From Asterias amurensis (lineage: Eukaryota > Echinodermata > Asteroidea > Forcipulatida > Asteriidae), in contig NC_092662.1 of NCBI RefSeq assembly GCF_032118995.1, positions 4,898,001-4,962,000 of the forward strand: DNA of 64,000 nucleotides. Reading direction: 5' to 3'. Below the pieces are notes generated by a model. The model saw nothing but the letters and a program-made list of their open reading frames with translations, did not search any database and was not told where the DNA came from. Both the position numbers and the translations under genes were made by a program. This document shows positions 1-12,792 of this stretch, one piece after another (position 1 is the first letter of the stretch; each line of letters starts with the position of its first letter).

Positions 1-78
1 ATGCCCCCAACCTATAAGGTCCCCACACCAACACCTCTCAGCGACGACCAGTCAAAACTCTTGCGCCTCACCGTGTGA

Positions 79-2417
79 CCTTTATGTCCGTCACACGATC
101 ACTAGTCCCAGTCGGGTTTGAATGAATACCTCGAGCAACCTGAAACGTGTCTTAACAATTACCGATTGTAGAAAGTCCTGCCGATCGGTGAAAAGGTCTG
201 GCTTGCAACGCGATGTCGCCCTCGGGTAGACGCGGTGCGTTTGTACGGGTGAGAGGTATCACTCTGAATGCTACACTGTATGCACGATATCGTAGTTCAA
301 TTCAGCACCAATTTGACGAGGCTGGTCGCACAGTACGAAGAGTGAATGATATCGCTTGTTACTGTACGCTATGGTTGCTACCTCTTACTGCAAGTGTGAT
401 ACGTGTATACACACCACACCATCCATCACTATACAAGATTAAGGAAGTCCACGTGAGTAGGTGTGTCTATCTATACACCACCATGGACTTCTCTTGACAT
501 CCACCATCCCCAGGGGCATCAAACAACATGATGAGTAGCCCCCCCCCGGTCACGACACGGTGTGACGTCACACACGACTCTGTGAGATCGAACGAAACAA
601 CACAATCTTCACATCACAATGGGGATGAGTGTTGCAGCTACTGGGAATCATCAATGGACACACACGGCGTGACCAAAAGCTGTAGAAGGCTGGCATCGAA
701 ATACTATACCTGGTTTCACCGAATCCAAAAGCTCAACAAAGTGTTCATGACATACATAAACTGTTTATGGGATGTGCTCCCTAGGACATCAGTGAATTGT
801 CCACAGTGGAGCAGTTCAAGGAAGCAACCGACGCGTCAGATGATTAAAGCCACAACTTTTTTTTGTTGAGAAAAATAAAATTATCTGTTGCAAACGACTA
901 CCAACCAAAAGGATAATATAAGTGCACAAATAGTAAATGGCCTGACGTTTCAACCCTCTAGGAGAGTCTTTCTTGTAGGCTTTTTCTTGCACAGCATAAT
1001 TGTATACCTTACACAATTATTAGTGTCCACCATTTTAAGGCACCACGACTCAATCCTTAAGTTTCCGAACAGGCTTTCAACGAGTACCAGCATAAAAATA
1101 AAAATAGAAGTAGAAATTTCAAATGAAATACACACGTACACACAAAATGTGCATCACAAACTTCAACATCAGTCGATGTGATTATGGATCCGACGGCCGG
1201 ATCGCTAGCTTAACAATCTAATTACCCGTGTCCCCACCGTGACCAAGGCATGGTTCGGACATAGAGGTGTACATGACCTTATAATAATGAAGCAAGAACA
1301 ATATTGATCCCAACAGTTAGGGCTACCGGTGTAGTCAAACAAGTAGGGTAATGACGTAGCCCTGGTGGTCTTACACTTTCGTATTGTATATGTGTACAGA
1401 GGAAGAGTCCTATATAAGGCTAGGTAATGGGGAAACCACTGTAGATAATTATACACGGGTCATGTTCACATTTTCACCGAGCATAGTATAGGTCGACCTT
1501 CATTGTGCTGCCTCCATCTTGGTCATACTCCTCGTATCGAATAGCAACAATAAATACTTCTTATCAAATAGGAACCAGACTATTTTGTTCTTCCAGCCTC
1601 GGTTCGGTAACATTGATATCAGTGGGTGAAATTAAAGATGGCTGCACTATGTATGATAAAGGTGTATTAATTATTCATAATGGATTGATTTTTCAAGTCC
1701 GTTCACATTTTTTGTTTCCATATTTTCAAAAACACAGCATTACAGAACGCATAAAAGCAAGCAGAGTAGTTTAAGATTTATACAGTCAACGAAAATGAAC
1801 ATTATGAAGGGCGGTTTGATAAGCTGATTATGAGGCTTGTAGTAATCAGCCTGTAGACAGACAGACAGAGACAAGATAAACGGACAAACAGAGGACGTAC
1901 GAATAGGAACAAAACAACTCACAACCAACAACGCTTAGTTGCACAAAATATTATGAAACGTTATATATACCAATAGCTAATAAGTGACAATAAAAAAAAA
2001 CTAGCTGTTTGAACTGTTCAACACCTCCTAAAAGTGTATAAGTGAAATACAACTTTTACATGAACGACTATGTGCTCGAGGAGACTAACATGCTTAAATA
2101 CAGGCAAACTTGCTTTATGTAATGATGCTACTTGTCGACTACATCCAACATTGGGTTGAGCCCTTGGCCTTGATTTGATCGATTCTCCAGCAGTACATTT
2201 CTACATTATAATTGAAAGCAACATGGGTGCAACCACGTGCATGGTAGACGGTAAGCAACCTTGGGTAATGGTCATTGATTTATATGGTTATTTTGCACGA
2301 CATTCTTTGCCCATGGAGGCTCAGCAGAGGCAATATATCTCGGCTACATTAGCGGTGACTGAGCTACCGCTTGGTGGCGCCCTAGCTCAAACAAAGCTGG
2401 AGTGAGCCGATGAAAGA
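79..2417. other. No gene recognised
   Basis: Open frames here are short, lack family-like sequence and overlap on both strands. The first ~550 bases are slightly more GC-rich than the rest. No repeat family from elsewhere in the window was seen. Confidence 0.5.
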
Positions 2418-2579
2418 AAAAAGTATGCGATTTTATAGGTATCAATTAACTTTGTCAATAGCAGGTTAAATCATTATTGTCTGAGATATGCATTAACTAA
2501 AAAGTATGCGATTTTATAGGTATCAATTAATTTTGTCAATAGCAGGTTAAATCATTAGTGTCTGAGATATGCATTAACT
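2418..2579. repeat. Direct tandem duplication, 81-bp unit
   Basis: Two copies (2418-2498, 2499-2579), each AAAAGTATGCGATTTTATAG to AGATATGCATTAACT, with two or three differences. Recent duplication; no coding content. Confidence 0.95.
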
Positions 2580-2977
2580 TTTCCGAACTGGTAGTAGACA
2601 TAATTGTCAAACTATAGTCAAAAGTGAGTTCGATCATTGTTACATTTGAGGGCAAAACATCGTTGATTACGACTTATAGGATGTTGTCTCACCAAAACTG
2701 ACATTAATATTCTGATAAATAATCCCATTAACGAAATTTTACTCTCTAAAAGAGTGATTTTGTTTTCATACGTTGCTGTTATAAGAGCCTCAACGGCTGT
2801 AGCTATAAATACAACGCATGCGATCTTCGAACACGCTTCACGAGAAACTCTGCACAGGCTCTTGTCATTTTTGATAACCACGATAAATCTCATCAATAAA
2901 ACTTACATTTATGTTCATAACAATTACGGATTGATAAATCCTTCAATAACGTAGTGACTTATTTAGGTTTACTCTGA

Positions 2978-3149
2978 GGTCCTTTACGAAACCACGGCTT
3001 CGGTTCCGGATTCGGTTAAGCCAGCTTGGCCTCGCGGTTGTGTTTGGCAATTACGCGTGCTTTGCTTACGTGCTCAGTCATGGTTTCAGACGAGATAACG
3101 GAGCCTGAAGACGAGTCCAGAAGCGAAGCCGTGGTTTCGTAAATGGCCC
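2978..3149. mobile_element. Short MITE with 22-bp inverted ends
   Basis: Left TTTACGAAACCACGGCTTCG, right CGAAGCCGTGGTTTCGTAAA; outer bases GGTCC / GGCCC also roughly pair. About 172 bp. Confidence 0.8.
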
Positions 3150-5923
3150 AGCTCCAAAGCAAAAGACAGGGGCAGTAAACCAGTTGTGACGAAGGGGCAG
3201 TACCTCCATCTTCGCAATGGAGTATTCGATTGGTATAAACATCAACATCACAGTTGGACGTGGCCTCATCATGTGGAGAACCAAATCCTATCGTGGCGCC
3301 ATGGCCACAAAATACACACCGTTCTCCACTCTGAACTAGAATTCAATTTATACAACAAATTTTACGGGACTTCACTCAAATCACAATTGACACACAGCCT
3401 CAGACAAAGTTTCCCGAGCTCCTCTAAAATCAACAAGAAATCCGTAAAAAGCATTTCCATTGCCATCACATCCGACGGCAATTAAAGTCGTTGGCTCAGT
3501 CCAGAGAAGTGTTTGTACAAATCTTGACAGGCTCAAAGTAATTTGTGTAAATTCTGGGAGTTTTGGAATGATGGGTTTAGACAGATGTCGTCGCCAAATG
3601 TCTACGCAGTAATATCAGGGGCATTATGGTGTATGGAACATCACAAACGTATTAATCAACCCGATATAGACTTCTTTTATAGCCAAATATACAAATCAAG
3701 TTAAGACCATTCCAGAAAGTAAATTTCATAAAGTTGGAGAATAATATTCTTAACAATAGCGTACGTGACCACTAGGTTTTACAGAGAGAGCTCGAACGTG
3801 TATAAATAAGCGTTGGGTGCACAAGCAAACAAATAAATAGAAAATGTGGTGATGTCGTTTCAGAAAGTCTTCAAATATCACTGTTGTAACGGAGATCTTA
3901 AATCAATATTACATGCCCAGGCTGGCAACGGTACCTTTTACATGCAGCGATATCCAAATGAAATCACTTTTGAGTATTAAATCCGGCCCTTTTTTACACA
4001 TTGCAAATTTGTACAAGCCACTCAAGACATGCACTCATCTTGTGCAGCCCAATTCAGAAAGAACTTCAAGGTGATTGGATTATCGAAGATGTATGGGTCT
4101 GTAGGACACGCAATAACAAATATTAATGATAAATACATAGTGAGTAAAGGATTAAATATAGAATGAGGACACATGAGTAAAGTATTCAATATAATATTAA
4201 GGACATGCGACACACACAAAAGGCGTGCGATTTGAAGGAAATAAATTTCTCTTAGTCGTCTGCTTCAAAGTTCGAACTTCAAGATAATTGTAGACTTATG
4301 GGTCTATAGAGGACACGAAACATAAATATTTATGGGAAAAACAGTAAAAGTGTGAGAACAGGATTAAATATAAAATCAGGACACACTTTAAAGTAGAGGA
4401 TTTAATATATGATGAGAACACACATAGGCGATATGCTACGAACCAAAATGATTTTGCGAGATACATGTAAAAATAATGTTCGTTATCTAGATGTGGCTCC
4501 ACTGAGCTCCGTTTACATGACATGGTGAACTTATTACTCTCAAGTGAACCCATGATAAATGTACCCAATGCCTGGGAAGAGCCATTTATGTTTCAACTTT
4601 GATTCTCCCATAACCACATAACGGTTATCATATAACACAATAAGACAGTTTTAATATTAACAAACATATTAACCAACGCCAATGGAAAATTGACCGGGCT
4701 TCGAACCTTCGGAGGTGTACACCAGATGTGATAGGGCTTTCCTTAAAATGAAATAACGCCGAGTTAAGGGCTACACACCACATGCGTGTTTAAATCGCAA
4801 ACTGGGAAGAAAGAAGGCCACGAAAGACTGCGTGGCTGGTCGAGTCCGGAGGTTTTATTACATTATAAACTCAAGTGTGTACCACGGACGTGCGATTGAT
4901 AAGAGTGGCGAGCCGGGTATCGTGACTGAAAGGTTAAGGCCTGGAAAGACAACTATACGGCCTTTTTGGTGTTGTATTGTTTTCAATAAAGAAATAATAT
5001 AGTTGACATCCTGTAGAGCGAATTAAGTGGCATGAAGCATGCCATTTAATGATACTACAAGCACAAGGTCAATACATCACTAGTAGATCGTTTCCAATTA
5101 TAAAATTTTAAAAGCAATATTACAAATTGTGGCAAGGTTTCTCGAAGCTACCGGACATGACTATCGCGGTATATATTTGTTGGTGTTGAGAAAATATGCA
5201 TACAACAAAATAAAAAATCTTAAAATTAAGAGATAAAACAATGGCACCATTTAGGAAGAATAATTATTGGCTTAAAGTGTAGACAAACAAAACAAGTTGT
5301 CCTAAATACATTGAATAAAACAAAATAAAATAAAAATACATAACCTTACACTGAAAAACTTGGGGTGTTAAATTAACTAATGGTTATTGTCACTATAGCG
5401 GAGAGTTAATCCAAGAAAATCCAAAGGACGAACCCCTATCGTCTCAACGATAAAGTAGATTATGGTTATTTCATGGGCCTTATACAACCCACCGTCCATA
5501 CGGTGTTTAAGTCCCAAGCAAACTGCAATCACTGTCAGCGCCAAAACTGACATTCATATTGGCATTCAACAATAAATAAACAAATTTCAGGTAAAATAAG
5601 CAATATACTTCGCAAAGAGCCGTCGTTACCATTGTTGACTGAGCACACGCCATACAACGCCATTTTTGTATTTCAATTAATTCATCCAGTTTGCTGACGA
5701 AGACAATCAAAGAGTGAAATGCGTCACCTAAGGTACACATTAAGGATTGTGTGCAAAAGACTTGTGTAGTTAAAGGGTTCGTTTTCACACCCAGGTGGCT
5801 CAATTAATTTGCGTTTTCCGCCCGAACTTGACTGGTTGTCAGCCACGCTCAAGATTGTCCCAAACAGTCTGGAGTATTCATTATATACAGGATTGTAAGA
5901 GCTGACAAAAATAGTCGTAGATA
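3150..5923. other. No gene recognised
   Basis: AT-rich sequence with only the tandem duplication at 4063-4440. The 90-99-codon frames show no conserved motif or splice-linked partner. Confidence 0.5.
4063..4440. repeat. Diverged tandem duplication, about 205 bp
   Basis: ATGGGTCTGTAGGACACG / ATGGGTCTATAGAGGACACG, AGGATTAAATATAGAATGAG / AGGATTAAATATAAAATCAG and GGCGTGCGATTTG / GGCGATATGCTACG recur in the same order in the two halves. Confidence 0.65.
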
Positions 5924-6112
5924 AAGCCCGGTTCATACTTCCTGCGAATGCAAATGCGATACGAATGTTGACGTCACAAATTCGCAACGAATTATTCGCA
6001 GCAGTTCGACTTTGTTCAACTCACTTGCGAATATCGCTGCGAAAGGAGGGGTTGTGACGTCAAATTCAAGTCAAATTCGCTTCGCATTCGCATTCGCAGG
6101 AACCGGGCTTAA
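5924..6112. mobile_element. MITE with ends AAGCCCGGTTC...GAACCGGGCTT
   Basis: Left AAGCCCGGTTCATACTTCCT, then GCGAATGCAAATGCGA; right TTCGCATTCGCATTCGCAGG, then AACCGGGCTT; TGACGTCA-type words lie inside both arms. About 189 bp; a fragment of the same element is at 36816-36858. Confidence 0.85.
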
Positions 6113-6195
6113 GCGTTCACGTTTTGAGTAATCAACCATCATGAAACTTTACAAAGAAAGAGAGAAATTGGGCTTACAGCAATCGCACAACATAG

Positions 6196-6547
6196 ATAAA
6201 CAGTATTGTCCAAAGGCCCACACTTCGTGTATCGCAACTTATAAACAAAATAACAAACCTGTGAAAATTTAGGCTCAATCGGTCATCGGAGTCGGGAAAA
6301 AACAACGGGAGAACCCACCCTTGTTTCCGCACGTTTCGCCGCGTCATGACATGTGTTTAAAATCAATCAGTTATTCACGATATCGAGAATTGATAATTGT
6401 TTAATGTTATCTCAAAAAGTAAAGCATTTCATGGAATAATATTTCAAGGGAAGTCTTTCACCATTACCTTCTATAAACCCTGTAAGTTATTTGTAAATCT
6501 GTGAGCTTTTTTTTTTTTTTCTGTTCAGAAAGTGTCCAATGGCTTTA
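6196..6547. mobile_element. MITE family B, left end truncated
   Basis: Inverse orientation of the 12434 copy: AAACAGTATTGTCCAAAGGC, GCACGTTTCGCCGCGTCATG, CTCAAAAAGTAAAGCATTTC, ending AAAGTGTCCAATGGCTTTAA. Confidence 0.85.
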
Positions 6548-8941
6548 ATCCGCTGTGTGATACAGGAGAGAAAACAAGACATATGCACACTTCAGCATGG
6601 CCTAAACATGTTGCTCTGAATTGTGTTTTCAGGTTTTCTGATACAAGTGTAACTTCAATTCAGACTAGAGGAAGATTATGAATAGTCTACACCCTTCCCA
6701 AAACCAATTGCTTAATACAACGACTAATACAACTCTACTCGCTTGGCCATTACAAAGGACTGTGTCTTAATCGGGAAAAACTTGAATTTGCAATGTATTA
6801 ACATCTATAAAGCTGGAAGTTGTACGGCATCTTGCTGATGAAGTCGAGTTTGCAAATTTGCCAGGTAGTAAAATGAAGTAGATATGACTGTGTTTTGGCG
6901 TCAGTCTGGCTAAACTGGTACATTGTTAAATTCTTCATTGGTCATGCTTGTGAATGGTATGCGGAAACTATACATCCGCATTAGTGTAGGGGCCTTGTCG
7001 TAGATAAAAAATAAATTTTAATAATAATAATGAACATTTATAGCACCGGTGCTCACTTATTCTGATGCTCATATCATACGGATGATTACACCATAAACCA
7101 TAAGCTCCCTGGGGACTATGCAATAAGCCATGGCAATCAAATTAATCTGCATAGCTATGCATGTCATCACAGATAACCAATTTTACTCATGGGTGGAGAG
7201 AATCAGTTATAGTAATGGAAGTGTGTTGCTTAAATGTCATGAGGTGTGTTCGAACCTTCACCCCGATTATTGCACCACCATAACTTGAGTCAAGTACGGA
7301 CGATGTGGCCTGTGACATCACGTACGTGTTTACAACAAAAGAGCCACCAAGCCCGGACTTCCTACAGGTCCGATTTGTACACAGCTCAATGGAAGAAAAC
7401 ACAAAATCTAAAATTAAAAATGACAGATTTTCTGTAAGGTCCTTGTATTTGTTTGGATTGCTGTATATTTTCCTGTTGTAAAATTTTTAATATTTTTATA
7501 TTTGTTTTGGCAGCGCTTGTGTACATTTTATGGAATGGGCGCAATATAAATGAATAAAATTATTATTATTATTAATTATTATTATCGCCCTGTTTGAACT
7601 TTATCAGCTTTTGATATGATGAAAGGGGGCTTATCTCAAAACAGTTCACCTGTTACCTTTGTAACTCTAGGACTGATGTGGAAATTATGACACAAAATGT
7701 GAACTTTCCCATGACCAGTGCAATATCTTGAAAAGTGTATAAAAGTCCAAGAATATACACGATTTCAAACAAAGGTCACATAGTGTATACCTGCCAGAAC
7801 TTTAAACAACGACACAACACATTGAAATTAGATTGCTAAAAAATAAGATTATAAACTCAGGTTCTATTCCTTATAAGATGAGTAGTATTTGCTGCCTCTT
7901 TGAGACAAGGAGGTGTGAAGTTAATCAGATGGACTACAGTTTCATTAAACTGCAGTTTGCGTGAAGCGCCGACTTTGTTGTTTGTTGATAAAGAAGTTTA
8001 GATTGATCATTATTTTGGGTGCGACTTCCAATAAAGGGTCCGTGTTGATGATCCTGATCCTCAAAGACAGTTGTGAGTAATTGAAATCTACCACAGAAAG
8101 TCGTCCTCGGCTCCTTTCCTATTGGAGAGTAAAGCTATTTCAGTGGATGATTACCTGAAAAAAACCTAATATTGCGCTCTCCAGAGCGACAAACCCATGG
8201 AGATTATTGTAGGCCTACTTGTTCATTTTCACATTTAGACTGAGCGCACTGCTGTTTAAATAGAGCGCAGCCAGAAGGCATTGGGTGTTTACCAGCAACA
8301 ATGTTAGATAATAAGGGAGAGGAGATGAGGTTATTTTAAGAGGAGGAGAGATGGTGGGTTTGGGGTTTGATGACGCGCTATATACTACCGTAACAATCAG
8401 ACATGCAATTTTCTAATTGCAAAAAAAAGAGGAAATGGCCGATCAGATTTAACTTTTGTGTTTTCAGTTTTCTATGGTAATGTTTTGAAATAAAAAGGGC
8501 TGATCAGCTGAAAAATTGCATGCCTGCACAATCATCCAATAATGTGAGTGGTAATTTGGAGCTCAACCAAAGGCAATTATATGCAGGGATTGGTGATTGT
8601 GAAGTGGTAATAAAGTGAATAAGTAATGCAATACTTATTGGGATACTATAATCATTGGTTGTTGGAATAACTCTAAGTCCAATCTAGCTTACCACAAACA
8701 CACTATTCAACTAACATGACAGTGTTTCAGATGGCCAACTTCTACGGAGATTCGTACTGGCAGGTGCTAACTTTATAATTGATGGGCTTTTAACAATTCC
8801 ATTTCGATCCAGATAACTTAGTTTGATAAATTCCTTGCTGTTTTGTTCCTGGTTTTTTTTTTTTCAACGATGAAAACAAACATTTTAACGGCCACGTTTG
8901 GTACTCTAAATATACGTTAGATGGAAACTTACTCGCAAGCA
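6548..8941. other. No gene recognised
   Basis: Contains the retroelement-like tail at 7437-7592 and short trinucleotide runs; otherwise featureless. Confidence 0.5.
7437..7592 (+). repeat. Probable retroelement 3' tail ending in (ATT)n
   Basis: TTTTGGCAGCGCTTGTGTAC, ATGGGCGCAATATAAATGAA, then AATAAAATTATTATTATT. GCGC-ATATAAATGAATAAA followed by a trinucleotide run resembles LINE or SINE 3' ends. No coding sequence. Confidence 0.4.
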
Positions 8942-9215
8942 ACGAAGAGCTGCTGATAGTATAACATATTGTGACAAAATGACGCCCTCTGAGTAACGTT
9001 ATATGTGAGATAGGGATAACTGCTCACTAAAATATGTGAATCTTTTCTCAGACATCTGAAAGCACACACTTTGTGCAACAAGGGTGTTTTCTCTTGCAAC
9101 TTATGACCAATTGAGCCACAATGTTCACAGATTTGTTATTTTATAGTGGGATGAATGCACCAACTGAAAATACTGGTTTTCGACAATTGCCTAAACGTGT
9201 CCAGTGCCTTCAAAG
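8942..9215. mobile_element. MITE family A, diverged copy
   Basis: Keeps family A words in order: GCTGCTGATAGTATAA, GCCCTCTGAGTAACG, CATCTGAAAGCACACA, CAAGGGTGTTTTCT and GTGTCCAGTGCCTT. The left end is lost. Confidence 0.65.
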
Positions 9216-9431
9216 AAATCAATTTCTTTTTTAATGTGACATTTTGACAAACAGACTTCCTGACTTCTTATTTGATTCTGTATTTATTTTCCTTATTTTT
9301 GCTTTTTCATAATTGTTTTTTTTCCGTTAATGTTCTGTCTTGTGCTATTGTAACTTGTTTGTTGTACCTTGTATGGTCGAATAAATAATAATAAGAATAA
9401 TAAATAATGTGTTGTTGCACCTTTAAAGTGA

Positions 9432-9817
9432 TTAAAGGCAGTGGACACTATTGGTAATTGTCCAAGACTAGCCTTCACAGTTGGTGTATCTCAACATACA
9501 CATAAAATAACTCACCTGTGAAAATTTGAGCTCAATCGGTCATCAAAGTTGCGAGGTAATAATGATAGAAGAAAACACCCTTGTCACACAAAGCTGTGTG
9601 CGTTTAGATGCTTGATTTCGAGACCTCAAGTTCTAAATCTGAGGTCCCGAAATCAAATTCGTGGAAAATTACTTCTTTCTCGAAAACTATGCGGTTCAGA
9701 GGGAGCCGTTTTTCACAATGTTTTATACCATCAACCTCTCCCCATTACTCGTCACCAAGAAAGGTTTTATGCTAATAATTATTTTGCGTAAATACCAATA
9801 GTGTCCACTGCCTTTAA
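9432..9817. mobile_element. MITE family A, full copy
   Basis: Begins TTAAAGGCAGTGGACACTAT and ends ATAGTGTCCACTGCCTTTAA. The middle has the short palindrome TTTCGAGACCTC / GAGGTCCCGAAA. About 385 bp, no coding capacity. TTAA at both ends suggests a piggyBac-type target site. Confidence 0.9.
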
Positions 9818-11142
9818 GAAATATAGCAAACAGGAAAAAATAGATTCGAAAATGATGCTTGCCAGTTAGCATCGAAAAACACAGCGAAAAGCCAACACTT
9901 CCGCCCCCTTCCCCCTGCTATAACAATGAGGTCATTCTAGGGTAAAATTTTGCAGAAAATAAAATTTACTTTTAGGGGAATCAGACATACAGTGTGAATG
10001 TTTCAAATACCCCAAAGCAATTCAGTAAAGGCGAGAAATCCCGGCAAAACGGCTGTAACAGAAACTCTGCTCGGGAGAAAATTTGGGCAGTTAATTATCA
10101 AAATAGACGGGTGAACAGAGTAGTGAAAAGAGAGCGTTATGTGCGCCTATTCAAGACGCAGCGCTCGCACAAAAACGCTAAATGATATCCAGACATCCCT
10201 ATTGCACTAATGGAAGAGTCTTCAAGTACCTTTGAGCTTTTACTAGATTGCCGATGATCACATGGGAGAATTTTGGGATACTGGGTGACATCAGATTTAC
10301 CAGGGAAGATCCAATGTTATCGGAAGCTGGCTCTACCTCGAAATATTTGGTGGAAAAGTCTGCTGCCACCTAGCGTCGACGCGTCCCCCATTACCTGCTG
10401 ATATGTTTGTACATTGTACATGCAGTGTACGTGCATGTTATGTTGCTTTGTACGCAGGATTTGAAAAGAATGCGGGGTCAAAGGTGAAAAAGGAAGGATC
10501 CTGACGTAGGCTCAAGGCAGGTTTCTGGCGTAATTAACGAGCCTCGAAAGGTGACGTCAGATGTTCCCAGGCTTATGCAACGATTGTTTTTTTTTTAGCC
10601 ATTTTGATTTAATATCTTAATAAAGTCCCGACTTATTATTTGGCTGCAGTTGTGCGTTTTGGCATTTGTTTTTTAATACTTTTTAATAAAGACACAATTT
10701 ACAGAATGTACACAATAAAATGGTAGGGCAAAACAAAATTTGTGAACACAACTCACAGCGTCTTGCTTGACTTATTCGTTCGAGCTTGCTTTTTAGGTCG
10801 AGATATCATGGGTTCTTCCATTTATGCAATAGGGGTGGTTGGCTAATATTCTAACCACGAGTGCCTTGGGTAATGTAAGTGGCTGGACACTAAAATGCAA
10901 TAAAATGCAGGAAGCGCAGGTATTTTATTAAATGTTGTCCTTTCAAGCTATACAGAGTGTGCTTTCACCTCCTACTGTCTTGACCCAGTTTTTTTTTGAG
11001 AGGCGACGGACGGCACCGGGGGAAAATGTAATCGTTCATATTATATCACATCGCCGTTTGGCGCCGGGGATCATGGATCTGTTTCAAAGTAAAACAGTCC
11101 ATGGCCGGACCAATCATTAATACAGCCATGATATTCTCTTCT
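9818..11142. other. No gene recognised
   Basis: No coding motifs. A short inverted pair at about 11083-11106 (GTTTCAAAG and neighbours) is too weak to call. Confidence 0.45.
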
Positions 11143-11484
11143 TTAAAGGTGCCGGATACCTTTGATAATATTGACAAAGACCAGTATTCCCACTCGGTGT
11201 ATCCCAACGTATACATAAACTAACAAACATGTGAAAATTTGCGCTCAATTTGTCATCGAAGTTGTAAGAGAGTAATAAAAGAAAAACAACCCTTTTTGCA
11301 AAATTTGTGTTCTTTTTTAGATGAATAATAACATACCTCAGCTTTTCTTTTTATTTTGAGAAATTATCTCAAAAACTACGTTACTTCAGAGGGGGCCATT
11401 TCTCACAATACTCTCCATTGCTCGTTATAAGTTGTTATGCTAGAAATTTGTTTGAGTAATTACCAATAGTGTCTAGTGCCTTAA
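11143..11484. mobile_element. MITE family A-related, shorter variant
   Basis: Starts TTAAAGGTGCCGGATACCTT, contains AACAAACATGTGAAAATTTG and CTTCAGAGGGGGCCATT, and ends AATAGTGTCTAGTGCCTTAA. The middle palindrome is missing. Confidence 0.7.
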
Positions 11485-11743
11485 AAATTAAAACAAACGT
11501 TGATACACGCTTCTTCTGAGTGACAATGTCACTTTGAACGTGAATATTATTACTGTCACACATTAGGTCGTGTGAAAATGTGTCACGAGTGTCAATGTCG
11601 CGCCTACCTGTCTGGCAGACGTTCTGAATTAGAATTGATCGCATTTAGCATTGTTTCACTTAAAATTGCAACATCCTTGTGTTTTCTTCCGAAATACGAA
11701 AGAAAACTTGGGAAGAGACACCATAATGACATTAAAGTAAGCT

Positions 11744-11947
11744 AAATGGAGATGGTCTGGACACACTGCCCGAAGAAATGACAACAGATTGACAACAAGA
11801 TTAATGGACTGTCAACCAAGAACAGGGAAAAGGACAAGAGGTTGACAGAGAAGAAGATGGAGAGATGACATGAACATGGACCAGAACTACAAGTAACAGA
11901 AATGAATGGCGTTTACATGAAGAGGGTTACATCTTACACTGGATGAA
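11744..11947 (+). pseudogene. Decayed LINE reverse-transcriptase C-terminus
   Basis: Frame 11744 reads KWRWSGHTARRNDNR, TTRLMDCQPRTGKRTRG, stop, QRRRWRDDMNMDQ, stop, then WRLHEEGYILHWMN after a small shift. The GHxARR...DWQPRxGKRxRGRxxxRWRDD pattern is the conserved tail of RTE/Jockey-type LINE ORF2 proteins. At least two internal stops; no upstream polymerase motifs seen. Confidence 0.75.
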
Positions 11948-12054
11948 CACATCCTAAATGACGATTATATGTCTTCTATCAAAAGTTGTGTGAGAATTTA
12001 CTTTTTTTTTAATTTTATTTTTTATTTTTAAACAAGCATGGTTTGTTACCGCAG

Positions 12055-12437
12055 TTAAAGTCAGTGGACACTATTGGTAATTACTCAAAATAATAATTAG
12101 CAGAAAACATTTCTTTGTGACGAGTAATGGGGAGAGGTTGATGGTATAAAACATTGTGAGAAACGGCTCCCTCTGAAGTGACGTAGGTTTCGAGAAAGAA
12201 GTAATTTTCCACGAATTTGATTTCGAGACCTCAAGTTTAGAATTTGGGGTCTCGAAATCAAGCATCTGAAAGCACACAACTTCGTGTGACAAGGGTGTTT
12301 TCTTTCTTTTGTTATTATCTCGCAACTTCGATGACCAATTGAGCTCAAATATTCACATGTTTATTATTTTATGCATATGTTGAGCTACACCAAGTGAGAA
12401 GACTTGACTTTGACAATTAAGAGTCCAGTGTCTTTAA
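12055..12437. mobile_element. MITE family A, full copy abutting a family B copy
   Basis: TTAAAGTCAGTGGACACTAT to GAGTCCAGTGTCTTTAA, with the TTTCGAGACCTC / GGTCTCGAAA palindrome near 12225-12258. Its right TTAA is also the left end of the family B copy that follows. Confidence 0.9.
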
Positions 12438-12792
12438 AGCCATTGGACCCTTTCGGTACAGAAAAAAAAGTTCACAGATTTACAAATAACTTAAGGTTTA
12501 CAGAAGGTAGTGGTGAAAGACTTCTCTTGAAATATTAGTCCATGAAATGCTTTACTTTTTGAGAAAACAGTAAAACAATATAAATTCTCGTTAACGAGAA
12601 TTACGGATTTATTTTAAACACATGTCATGACACGGCGAAACGTGCGGATACAAGGGTGGGTTTCCCCGTTATTTTCTCCCGACTCCGATGAAGCCCAAAT
12701 TTTCACAGGTTTGTTATTTGATATAGAAGTTGTGATACACAAAGTGTGGGCCTTGGACAATACTGTTTACCGAAAGGGTCCAATGGCTTTAA
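12434..12792. mobile_element. MITE family B, full copy
   Basis: Starts TTAAAGCCATTGGACCCTTT and ends AAAGGGTCCAATGGCTTTAA. Internal words GAAATGCTTTACTTTTTGAG, CATGTCATGACACGGCGAAA and TTTCCCCGTTATTTTCTCCC recur in three other places in the window. TTAA at both ends. Confidence 0.9.

Noticed and set aside
1-78. Short plus-strand frame reading MPPTYKVPTPTPLSDDQ to a TGA, possibly the end of an exon entering from the left
   Set aside because: Only 25 codons, no splice acceptor or family match can be seen inside the window.
2175-3485. Several 60-100-codon frames in the left region
   Set aside because: Frames are unlinked by splice phase, show no conserved motif, and partly overlap the MITE at 2978.
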